The position numbers and the translations under genes were made by a program. Positions 9,218-17,506 of a stretch of 22,562 nt of DNA are shown piece after piece; positions within the stretch are counted from its first letter, which is position 1; every line of letters begins with the position of its first letter. Origin of the DNA: Chrysophaeum taylorii (lineage: Eukaryota; Sar; Pelagophyceae; Pelagomonadales; Pelagomonadaceae); assembly GCA_029834535.1 (NCBI GenBank), contig JAQMWT010000219.1:1-22562 (forward strand). Direction: 5' to 3'. Under the pieces are notes generated by a model. The model saw nothing but the letters and a program-made list of their open reading frames with translations, was not told the origin of the DNA and did not search any database.

Positions 9218-9870
9218 TCAACCACAATCCGCGACACAGTGGGAAATGGACGTCGCGATGCCCCCTGTGGGCGCTCGGCGAAGGGCCGCAGGAGGCAGGC
9301 GCGCCAGACTTGATGGCCCGTATGCGGGTGTCGGAGATGCTCGTATGTTGGAGGAAAAGTCATCGTAGCTCACAGGGTACTGGTTATCCAACCAGGTGTC
9401 GATATGGTCCGCAGTAGTCTGTTGGTCGAAGCTGTGGTGGGCGATGTAATGGTCGTCGCCACCGAAGAAAATCGTCGACGTGTTGTCGTCGACTTCGACG
9501 TCATCAACACTCTCGTTGTTGATGGCCACGAGAGAGTCCTCGTGCGGGCGCAGCATGAGTTAAAACAGACAGAGGTTGACGGCGTTCTCGTCCGTGCGCC
9601 GGATCACGACGAAATCCCCGCGGTCGGGCCACTCGAGGCGCATTGATCGGACGTTGTAGTGCTTGCTGACTTTGAACCAAGTTTCATCGGGCGCCACAGG
9701 CTACGTCCACCGATCGGGGACGTCGGTGAGCGTGCGCCCGACGCAGCCCTGCAGGAGTACTCCGAGTGCTCCATCGACAAGACGTCTTGATGCGCGGCGC
9801 ATACGCGTGATCGCGTCCAGTCCTTCGTAATGATTTTCGATCCAAGTCTATCTCTCACCGAATAACAGAT
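9218..9870 (-). pseudogene. Unrecognised minus-strand gene remnant
   Basis: Several minus frames give protein-like sequence that joins only through frame changes. Frame 9604-9858 and its neighbours encode a helix with Gly-Val-Leu-Leu-Gln-Gly-Cys-Val-Gly. A segment with Trp-Phe-Lys-Val and Arg-Arg-Thr-Asp-Glu-Asn follows and ends at a stop near 9559. Frame 9218-9556 is acidic, with a Gly-Gly-Asp-Asp-His-Tyr stretch. I do not recognise the family. Upstream on its own strand is a TATATAAA string, which is the target site of the hAT insertion at 9878, so the hAT may have landed in its promoter. It could also be part of another dead transposon. Confidence 0.35.
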
Positions 9871-9877
9871 TTATATA
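9870..9877. repeat. hAT target-site duplication, left (TTTATATA)
   Basis: An 8-bp direct repeat, identical to 14072-14079. Eight base pairs is the standard duplication for hAT elements. On the minus strand it reads TATATAAA. Confidence 0.93.
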
Positions 9878-9895
9878 CAGCGTTGGGAATTCACT
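9878..9895 (+). repeat. hAT left terminal inverted repeat
   Basis: 18 bp, CAGCGTTGGGAATTCACT, an exact inverse match to 14054-14071. It is followed at 9900-9960 by clustered TTCACTTCAC subterminal repeats. Confidence 0.95.
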
Positions 9896-10050
9896 GGGCT
9901 CACTTCACGAGGTTCACTGAACTTGGTTCACTTCACTTCACTTCACTTCACCGAAATTTTTCGTCCGAAGTCCAATGTTCACTTCACGTTCATCCTTACT
10001 ACTAATCGACAGATGTTAGTCTGTTTGTCTGTTTGTCTGTTTGTTTGTCT

Positions 10051-10271
10051 GTTTGTTTGTCTTTAAATGTCGACTGCTAAGAGGGGGGTGTGTGTGGGGA
10101 GCATGAAGGATGTGGGTGGGTTTGTGGGGTATGAGGGATGTGCCTGACGGGCGGACGTCCCGGTCTGTTTGTTTGTCTTTAAATGTCGACTGCTAAGAGG
10201 GGGGTGTGTGTGGGGAGCATGAAGGATGTGGGTGGGTTTGTGGGGTATGAGGGATGTGCCTGACGGGCGGA
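10051..10271 (+). repeat. 105-bp perfect direct duplication in copy C
   Basis: Bases 10051-10155 and 10167-10271 read identically, with 11 bp between them, a period of 116 bp. Each contains TTTAAATGTCGACTGC and a long G/T-rich run. Shortened forms recur in copy D. Confidence 0.9.
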
Positions 10272-10956
10272 GATAAGTACGCGGGACCTAGTAAACAAAC
10301 AAAGTCTATTTGTTTGTCCCTCGATTTAGGGTAAGGATCGGGTAGGCCCGCGAGCCAGACAGTGATCCTCCAAGCCGTCTACGGCGACCTCGCAGACTGT
10401 TTCCACGACCCGCGGCGACTCTTTCAGCGCGCCATTCTCACGCCCCGTCGAAACGATGTTGTCGATGCTGACAACGCGCGCATGAATTACCGCGGCCTTT
10501 TTTTCCTGGAGACGAGGCGTCGGGAGTTCTTTTCAGCCGACTAGGTTGGGTCAGAAGACAACGCCTCGCTCTTGACAGTCGAGTTTTCAACTCCCTGACA
10601 ACCAACGACATGCTGACTCTGATCGCGAGCTTAAAGTCTTCGCAACCTCGACCCGTCGCACGGCCACTGCAACGGTACCAGATACATGATCGATCGTGTC
10701 GTGTCACCGAGGCTCCTCCAACCTGGATCCCTTAAGGCCCGCCGACGCCAAACGATCAACAAGAGCCAGGGCCAGACGCCCCGCGAGGTCGGCGTCCTCT
10801 TGCCCAAGCCCGTCTTCTGTCACGTCCAGCTCTACGTGGCTCTCTGTCGATCGGCAACCCCGAGAATATGCTCTTCTGAGTCGACGACACCACCCTACCC
10901 CACACGCGCTGCGCAATACCGATAAGCCCCCTCCCGGCGTCTACACGCGCACTGTA

Positions 10957-11307
10957 GGTGAACTTACTGGGACCAGGTGAACTTACTGGAACCACGTGAA
11001 CTTACGGAGGTTGGAGATTGGGACTAGGTGAAATTAGTGACCAGGCGAACTTACTGAGACCAAGTGAACTTACTGGGTTTTTTAGAGTAAACTCAAAGGT
11101 TAGCGGCGTGTGCGGATCAAAGCAGCTTAGACTGGCGAGGGTGAGAGGGACGAGTTCAGCGGAGAGGGGTGAGTGGACGTGAGCACGAGTGGGCTTACAC
11201 CGAACTTACTGGGGTTAGAGATTGGGACTAGGTGAACTTACTGGGACCAGGTGAACTTACTGGGGTTAGAGATTGGGACTAGGTGAACTTACTGGCGAAC
11301 TTACTGG
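10957..11307 (+). repeat. GGTGAACTTACTGG array in copy C
   Basis: About eleven exact or degenerate units in two clusters, separated by a unique block at about 11085-11195. Linkers are either GACCA or GGTTAGAGATTGGGACTA, often alternating. Confidence 0.88.
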
Positions 11308-11354
11308 CGTGCAGTTGTTCACTTCGGCTGACGGCCTGACCCTGACCCCGTCTG

Positions 11355-13784
11355 ATGAGCGAAGTCGAGCCGCGCTACCTGGAGGTGGAGGATAATGTTG
11401 ATGATGAGGAGGAATACGCGGAACAGAAGGAGGAGCACAAGAACGAGCCGATTGCGACGTCGATGCTGACGTGGAACACACCCGGCAAAAGTGGACGATC
11501 AACCAGGTCCAAGGTGTGGGACTCCGTGCGTCGACTGAAGGAACATCATCCTGACCGCGTCAGTGGGAAGGCGACGCATGTGTGTATCCTGTGCTGGGAG
11601 CGCCTGAAGGTGACGAGAGACTTCAAGAAAGGCACGTGGCAGACGACCAAGGCTCTTGCCCACTTCAAGTCTGCGCATCCGGAGGACGAGCTGGGACGTC
11701 AACACCTCACCAAGAAACAGAAGACAGACCAAGAAAAGGAGGGCGTTATGACGGCAGTGGGCGTTGTGGCAGCCTCGAAGGTAAATCGGATATTACGAGA
11801 TACTTCATGGCCATGCCCAGCCAGGCAAAGCACTCTTCCCAGATGGCGTTCTCGGCTCGGCACTATGTGTACACGTCACAGCGGATTTCCAAGCGCACCT
11901 TCGACGACGAAGATCATCGCAACCTACTTGAGGCGTATTACCGCGGCGGTGGCGGGAAAGGCAATGCCCGTTCATGACTCGAAAGGCGCTGTTTGAATGG
12001 GTGGACGCTGAATATCGTTGCTTTGTTCGAATCTTGAAGCACGTCGTTACGGAGTGTTATGAAGCGGCTTTCGGCAATCCATTCGCCCAGGTGCTGCATG
12101 ACGGCGGGACACTCAAGGATAAGTTCAAGCGACAGGCCATTGGCCTATCCTTCATCTGGCCCGATTGGAGTGGCGTCGAGACGGTGCGCACGGGCCTCGT
12201 TCCAGCTGACGACGGAACCGATTCCGGCACGGCTTCTCTGCTCCGTTCTGTGGGCGCGGAGCGTGCGGGAATCGACATCGATTTGGCGGCCGCAACCATT
12301 GTTCAAGACCGGGCTGCAATTGGCGTCGCCGAAGAATTTTTTGTTGAAGTCGAAGCGTGTGACATGCGTGATATCTCAAAAATCTCGGCAGCGGCATGTG
12401 GCGACTTGACACAATCCAGAGGCAAGCAGGTGATCAATCCATTCCCAGCTGGCCAGGAGCTGCTGAACAGTGCCCACGATGGAGCCAAGTTCTTTTCATA
12501 CGGCACACGTTTGAAGGATCTGCATGCGCTTTTGCCATTACAGCCGGGGAAATCGCCAAAGCTCAAGCTCGACCTCAATAAGACGAGGTTCCGGGCGCGA
12601 TACCAACTTATTCGTTCCTTGCTGCGTATGCACCACGTGCCCAAACTGTACGCGGCTACCAACATTGGACTCCCCTGGACAATCAGTGATGAGCAATGGG
12701 TGGCGTTGGCTGAATTCGAGGCGATTTTTGCTATAACGGATGAGGCCGTTGTTTTTGTGCAACATGAACACTTATACCTGGGGGCGTGCGCCGCATTGAT
12801 CAAGCACATCATGATCGAGTCTCTGCGAGCTGGGACGCTAGAAGTCATTAATCTCCCGAACATAACTGCGAAATCCATGCCACGTAAGACTGTCGATGTT
12901 GACGACCTCAGCGAGACCGGCAAAATCTGTCTTGACCGGGCTATTCTCGAATGTGAGCGTCGGTTTTGCGGGAATAATGAAAACTACGTGCGTCACCTCG
13001 ACTACGAATTCAACGATCGCGAGCTGATTGCCTTCCTTCTTGACTTTCGGACTATCAACTGCCGGCACCTGTCGTCCAATCAGAGAGCTCAGGCCAGGAA
13101 GTTGCTCAAGGAAGAATATGTGATTTACGCACGGACTGCATTCCATCACGAAAAGGCAAAGACTTCCTCCGAGTCTGCGCCGCCCTCCGAGCCTGCGCCT
13201 GCCCGCAGTCTCTTGGCGGCACTCGACGCACCCGACGCTTGGGACGACATTAGTGGCGACTTGCCTTCTTTTGCTATGCCTGAGAACCAGATGCCCGATT
13301 TCAATGTGGAGTTTGAACAGGTCTTCACTCAATGGATCAGGCTGTCGAGATCGCTCAACTGGAAAGAGCATTATCCTGAACTTAGAAGAATGATGAAGTC
13401 GGCTTCACAGATCTGGCTGTGCTCGATGTTAGAAAGCTGTATCGACCGCTCACCAAGGAGCAGTATGGGTTCCTTGCGGACATGGCGAGAGCCTCTAAGG
13501 GTTCAATTGGTACACATGGCGCGCAGAGCTACTGTGAGCGCTGCCTGAGCATTGGAAATCTTGTCCTGACTGAGGGAAACACGTTGCTCAGCGCGGACGA
13601 GACGGACAAAGTTGCCCTACTGCGCATGAACAAGAATTTCATTGCGGCGGCCCGGATTAAGTGCAGGGACCTCGCCGAGACCGAGTTCAAAAACGCCGAG
13701 AGCACCATCCCCGAAGACTCTTCGGAGATGGAGGTTGATGAGGAAGAACCAGACGAAGATACCGAGGTCGTTCACATCGCCTAA
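11355..13784 (+). pseudogene. hAT transposase with BED zinc finger, frameshifted
   Basis: The ATG at 11355 follows the hAT leader. The acidic N-terminus is followed at residues about 55-117 by a BED finger: Cys-Ile-Leu-Cys and later His-x4-His. The frame changes near 11770, 11965 and 13388. The segment 11974-13548 carries the catalytic core. The probable first catalytic Asp lies in Leu-His-Asp-Gly-Gly-Thr-Leu (residue 43 of that segment, near 12100), and conserved-looking blocks such as Ile-Asn-Pro-Phe-Pro-Ala-Gly and Glu-Arg-Arg-Phe-Cys-Gly follow. The last segment, 13419-13784, has the hAT dimerisation region with Thr-Glu-Gly-Asn-Thr-Leu-Leu and an acidic tail, ending in TAA. hAT transposases excise and insert the element by a DDE mechanism. 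Three frame changes make this copy non-functional unless some are introns, for which I saw no good splice pairs. Confidence 0.88.
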
Positions 13785-14053
13785 AGTAAGAAACACTGAA
13801 CCCCATCCACGGTAACTCCTCCTTCGCCCCGAAACGCGAAAGAATCTAAGAGCACCAGACCTAGGCAATAGCGCGCGGGGGGCATGGAACTGACGGGGCG
13901 CGACAGGGACCGGCGCTGGCGTTAAAAAAAATAATAAACAAAGTGGCGTTCACTTCACAAAGGTTCACGATGGCCACGTAGGGTGACGTGTTCACTTCAA
14001 ATCACTCCACCAGTATTGCGTGGCTGGTGAAGTGGTTCACGTTCACTTGCTGA
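13785..14053. other. hAT 3' non-coding and subterminal region
   Basis: No gene. An A-rich run near 13925-13940 is followed by TTCACTTCA and GTGAAGTG motifs that approach the right terminal repeat, mirroring the left subterminal repeats. Confidence 0.7.
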
Positions 14054-14071
14054 AGTGAATTCCCAACGCTG
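14054..14071 (-). repeat. hAT right terminal inverted repeat
   Basis: AGTGAATTCCCAACGCTG, the exact inverse of 9878-9895. Confidence 0.95.
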
Positions 14072-14079
14072 TTTATATA
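14072..14079. repeat. hAT target-site duplication, right (TTTATATA)
   Basis: Identical to 9870-9877 and directly abutting the terminal repeat. Confidence 0.93.
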
Positions 14080-14356
14080 CTGTCAAGCTCCGCACAGAAG
14101 TTGACACGCGTAAGACTGTGCGCACGCGTTTGTGTGATCTAGTAACATGCTTGGGTTCGGGATCGAGTGCGTGTGTGAGCCCGGGTACTGCTAGTGATGC
14201 ACAAATTACTGCCCTCGACGGCAGGCACCCTCTGTATTACTCACTGAGTTGTATTTACACATGGATTATAATACCTTGTTGGTGAGCAATTCCTCCAGGC
14301 TCAGCGCTTCTGGTATACTCCAGGAGTCAAGGAGCGTATTCCCCTGAGGGCAGGCG
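14080..14356. other. Unassigned stretch between the two hAT copies
   Basis: In the pre-insertion genome this continued from base 9870. Open frames are short (76 codons at most) and show no motifs. It may contain the upstream region of the minus-strand remnant at 9218-9870, or part of a Copia 5' region. I cannot decide. Base composition becomes nearly balanced from here on. Confidence 0.4.
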
Positions 14357-14881
14357 TCGTGTTTCTTGTCTTAGGCGACGTGAACGACCTCGGTATCTTC
14401 GTCTTGTTCTTCCTCATCAAACCCCATCTCCGCAGAGTCTCCGGGGATGGTGCATCCGGCGTTTTTGAACTTGGTCTCGGCGAGATCGCTATGCTTGATC
14501 CGGGCCGCCGCAACGAAGTTCTTCTTCATGTGCAGTAGGGCAACTTTGTCCGTTTCGTCTGCGCCGAGCAACACGTTTCTCTGGTTTATCATCCAGATTC
14601 GCCGGGCGTGTTCGACGTCAGCATCGACGTCGGCTTTTTCTTGTGCTTCTCCTTCTGTTCCGCGTTTTCCTCCTCATCATCAACATTATCCTCCACATCC
14701 GGTAGCACGGCTCGACTTCGCTCATCAGACGGGTCAGGGTCAGGCCGTCAGCCAAAGTGAATGAATATGAAGTGAACACTGGACTTCAGACACAAAATTT
14801 CGGTGAAGTGAAGTGAAATGAAGTGAAGTGAACCAAATTCAGTGAGCCTAGTGAATTGAGCCCAGTGAATTCCCAACACTG
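14357..14881 (-). mobile_element. Internally deleted second hAT copy
   Basis: The minus strand from 14881 reads CAGTGTTGGGAATTCACT (one base different from the first hAT), then the same TTCACTTCAC-rich leader and the N-terminal transposase sequence. At about 14600 it jumps straight to the C-terminal part: frame 14371-14592 has the Ala-Asp-Glu-Thr-Asp-Lys-Val-Ala-Leu stretch and the acidic tail. About 2.1 kb of the gene between the BED finger and the dimerisation region is missing. Similarity ends a few bases after the stop codon, near 14357, and the other terminal repeat is not present. It lacks copy C, so it shows the uninterrupted leader. It is non-autonomous at best. Confidence 0.88.
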
Positions 14882-15791
14882 GTCAAAAGCCTTCTGCTAA
14901 GCTTCTCTCTGACTTGGCTCCTACTTTAGAAATACTACGCAAAAATTTTCCTCACTACTGTGGCACTAGTATTTACTTGTCTGTCACATGTCGCCCAGAT
15001 ATTACTAGTTTAGGCAACAAATGCTGCAAGGGTATGCACAACCCTGAGCAGACCCACCTTCTGCACTTATATGTTTTACTTCGCTATTTGAAGGGTACTC
15101 CGAATGATTCTCTCGACTATTCATCCGACAGCCCCTCTATTACGCCCTTTATTCAGCATCTGATCAGCACATATTCTGAACTGCATCATCCTCGTTCACC
15201 CATTATTTGTTTTACTGATGCCAGTTTCGCTGACCGTTCTGACCCTCGCTTAAGATCTCATTCTGGTGCATGTATTTTCGTCTTGGCAATCTCGTATTCT
15301 GGTCTAGCAAACGCCAAACTCTTACTGCCAAAAGCACCATGGAAGCCGAACTCATCGCCGCCAGCGCAGCCGCCGATGAATGTCCGTGGTTCCACAAAGT
15401 CTTCTCCTCTCACCCTTATTTGTTTTCACGTGATCAAGCTCACGCTATTCCCCTGCTTATTGATAACGCTAGCGCATTACATGTCGCTAATCACCCTAAA
15501 GTCAGTGCTCCCTCTCGTCATATCAACTTACGAGAATTTCGCATTCGTGACTACCAGGCCAACTCAGTCATTCGCCCTCTCTGGTGTCCTACTCACTACC
15601 AGGTCGCTGATCACTTTTCCAAGCTTCTTCCACGCAACTTTTTCCACAAGTTCAAAAACGCCTACGGTGTTCACTCTACGTCTTCTTCCCCACCATCTCA
15701 TCAAGCTACTCTTTCTGCTACTCTTCCACCGTACGATTCCGTCCAGAACACTATCTATGTTCTTGTCGATGGCAAGTCGCTTCCTGCTTAG
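14882..15791 (+). pseudogene. Copia-type polyprotein 3' part (RNase H), broken
   Basis: Coding sequence starts directly at the end of the deleted hAT copy. Frame 1 (from 14887) has the connection region, with Arg-Pro-Asp-Ile and Leu-Arg-Tyr-Leu-Lys-Gly-Thr, then RNase H with Cys-Phe-Thr-Asp-Ala-Ser-Phe-Ala. Near 15285 the frame shifts, and the continuation (to the TAG at 15789) has Met-Glu-Ala-Glu-Leu, Ile-Asp-Asn-Ala-Ser-Ala, His-Ile-Asn-Leu-Arg-Glu-Phe-Arg-Ile-Arg and Val-Ala-Asp-His-Phe-Ser-Lys. These are the catalytic acidic residues and C-terminal signature of Copia RNase H, which removes RNA from the RNA-DNA hybrid during reverse transcription. Gag, protease, integrase and most of RT are absent. 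No certain LTR follows. Confidence 0.93.
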
Positions 15792-15802
15792 TTTGATCCA
15801 GA

Positions 15803-16033
15803 TTTCGCTCACCGAGTTCAATCTGTGAGGGCGTAGAGATAGAGAATTTGATTTAGGGTTAGTACCCCCCTATCCTATAGTTAGTTCCCTTGACTCTAGC
15901 ACCATTTGATTTAAGAAAACGCTGTGTTATTCACACCGGCTGTCCTCGTTTAGGAGACAGATTCGAGGGCAGACTACCACTGCCCATCGCTCTGCTGAAG
16001 GGTAACACAGTTGAAATTACTGTTCTCTAAAAA
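15803..16033 (+). repeat. Left arm of long inverted repeat
   Basis: It matches the reverse complement of 20131-20338 with gaps. The best block is 29 bp identical at 15812-15840 (starting CCGAGTTCAATCTGTGAGGG). Further blocks share GCTGTGTTAT, CTGTCCT, AGGGCA, CCACTGC, GCTCTGC, GAAGG and TTCTCTAA in the same order. A 22-30 bp stretch at about 15870-15895 has no partner. The arm can form nested stem-loops at 15922-16010. Confidence 0.85.
15922..16010 (+). other. Potential structured RNA in left arm
   Basis: A closing stem pairs 15922-15929 with 16003-16010 (CTGTGTTA with TAACACAG). Inside are CTGTC 15940-15944 with GACAG 15956-15960, and GGGCAG 15967-15972 with CTGCCC 15980-15985. The right arm can form the same three helices when read on the minus strand (20152-20247), with G.U pairs replacing Watson-Crick pairs. 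Confidence 0.45.
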
Positions 16034-17189
16034 GTATACGCTTTATTTGTAGCGTACTGTTCATATTACTCACGCACATGCGAACCCTTCTTCATATGTG
16101 TTGTTTCTGTTATAAACCCTCTAACCTACCGTCATAGGTTATACCATCCCAAATCAAGTCCCACTAAATGCTCCAAGCATGTCACAGTCAAAGTCCAAGC
16201 CCGTCTCTACGACGGATATATTAAAATAGAACAACCGTTAGTCGCCAAACTGAACGATGGCTTGCGTTTCCAAGATAATTCCACGAAGGCCAGTCTTCAA
16301 TTTGAGATGCTTCGCAGGCACTTAACCTTCGCACACGTGGGTGCATTGTTCACTTTTGACTCTTACGAAGGTTTTATTCGTAACGCTCCAGACTATAACA
16401 ACCTTCTGGATGCTGCCGTCGAAGAGATCTTCAGCACATGGCAAAGCCAACAAACGCAGGCACTTAATTTGCCTGGTGCTTATGCTCTTCCTGAGCACCT
16501 CAAAAAATGGCATATAGTTCCTTCTCATCACATCCGAACGGATGACGAGCGTAACAATTTGACACGCTTGTTTTTCCGCGACGAGTATAATCTCGTACGA
16601 CCTGAGATTGACACTGAAGTCAAACGGGTCATCGCTCAACTGAATCTACAATTCCCTAGGTCCATTGTTTATGCCCCGTCTTTAACTGACATAGCCTTCA
16701 CAGGTCTTTCAAAAGGGGATTGGATTAAACATTCCGAGACCTATGCCGGCTTCCTGTTCGTGTTCTTTAATATCGATTCCGTCGACAAGCCGCCTCTTGC
16801 CATATGGGCAGAGTTGAAAGAGCTGTATGCGCTAAGTGCACATCCCAATAAAACGAGAACTATCGCTCTCTTGGCTTGGTATAATTATGAAACCGCATAT
16901 TCTACGGATGTGTCCGAACTTGAATTTCAGTATAACCGCATGTCTTTAAATGTTAATATGTATGCACATGTGTGTTTGTTGAACAACTTCTCGCTTTTCA
17001 GACTCGGGCAAATCGACTTAATCCAGAAGAAGCCTCTATCCAACTCAGTAGCTCTATACTTGTGCAAAAAGCGCAGGAGGCGATTTACAGAAACTATTCT
17101 AACCCGACCGATCACGAACGCTACTCGCAGTCCTTGCTTGAATGGTGCAAACTTTTCGAAACTCGTTCTAGCAATCAAACTAGGGACCC

Positions 17190-17199
17190 TAATACCCTC
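17190..17199. repeat. Target-site duplication, left (TAATACCCTC)
   Basis: Identical to 17497-17506. Gene 1 coding sequence reads into it, and the reading resumes in the correct sense after the second copy. Confidence 0.85.
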
Positions 17200-17496
17200 C
17201 GGGCATCCGCCCTCCCGGCGTAGGTTGGCACCTATTTGGCTCCCGGGCGGGCCGGTTGGCAGCCGGAACGTTCGCAGTGGGACGGGGTATGGCCGGGGGG
17301 CGCAGACGGAAGGTTATCGACGAGTTGGTTGTCAGTCACATCGCGGTCTCCTCGTCGCATGGCGACAAGCTTGATGATCACTCTCCGCCGACCCACCTTT
17401 CGGCGCCCCTCGTCTACAGGCCCGTGATTCCGGACTGGCTCCTGCCGGCCTGGCTCCCATGCTCGGGAGAGGTCTGAAGTTAGTTAGTTAGTTAGT
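17200..17496 (+). mobile_element. SINE-like or short LINE-type insert with GTTA tail
   Basis: A 297-bp GC-rich insert in the AT-richer gene 1. It is flanked by the 10-bp direct repeat TAATACCCTC and ends in five GTTA units (17479-17498, overlapping the duplication). Removing the insert plus one duplication (307 bp) restores one continuous frame across the site. A short tandem-repeat 3' tail and a 10-bp duplication are typical of target-primed retroposition. I could not find convincing Pol III A and B boxes, so it may be a 5'-truncated LINE end rather than a SINE. Open frames inside it are accidental. Confidence 0.75.
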
Positions 17497-17498
17497 TA
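17479..17498 (+). repeat. (GTTA)5 tail
   Basis: Five perfect GTTA units at the 3' end of the insert. The last bases overlap the start of the right target duplication. Confidence 0.9.
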
Positions 17499-17506
17499 AT
17501 ACCCTC
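17497..17506. repeat. Target-site duplication, right (TAATACCCTC)
   Basis: The second copy of the 10-bp repeat at 17190-17199. Confidence 0.85.

Larger units (their letters stand above)
9993..11316 (+). mobile_element. Non-autonomous repeat copy C, most complete
   Basis: This copy splits the hAT leader. GTTCA occurs at 9988-9992 and again at 11317-11321. Sequence on both sides matches the uninterrupted leader of the deleted hAT copy at 14740-14800, apart from small differences. It begins TCCTTACTACTAATCGACAG, then has TGTT-rich sequence, a perfect 105-bp duplication and a central block of about 600 bp shared with A and B. It ends in a GGTGAACTTACTGG array. There is no credible coding region or terminal inverted repeat. 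The 5-bp duplication supports mobility, and the class is unresolved. Confidence 0.8.
9878..14071 (+). mobile_element. hAT DNA transposon with nested insertion
   Basis: The ends are CAGCGTTGGGAATTCACT at 9878-9895 and its exact reverse complement at 14054-14071, flanked by TTTATATA on both sides. Both subterminal regions are rich in TTCACTTCAC-type repeats, probable transposase binding sites. The element spans 4194 bp, of which about 1329 bp is the later insertion of repeat copy C with its duplication at 9993-11321. The original was about 2.87 kb. It encodes a BED-finger hAT transposase that is frameshifted here. The perfect duplication and perfect terminal repeats argue for a fairly recent arrival compared with the retroelement at the left. 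Confidence 0.95.

Noticed and set aside
6331..10995. Conserved 70-94 codon frames shared by copies A, B and C
   Set aside because: They are shared only because the copies are homologous. Differences are mostly amino-acid-changing and frames are open on both strands, so coding is not supported.
10957..11307. CRISPR array
   Set aside because: Repeats are 14 bp, linkers are repeated rather than unique, and the context is eukaryotic transposons.
9993..11316. Helitron identity for the repeat family
   Set aside because: Copy C starts with TC, but there is no CTRR end or terminal hairpin. Five-base duplications flank two copies, whereas Helitrons make none.
11760..11800. Intron in the transposase at a GTAAAT site
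   Set aside because: A donor-like GTAAAT follows AAG, but no suitable acceptor at a sensible distance joins the frames. A small indel explains the shift better.
15290..15828. Continuation of the first Copia frame to 15828
   Set aside because: After about 15285 the RNase H signature continues in another frame, so this extension is out of frame.
17200..17496. tRNA-derived SINE head
   Set aside because: A weak A-box-like string occurs near 17290, but I found no matching B box, so the source of the insert is left open.
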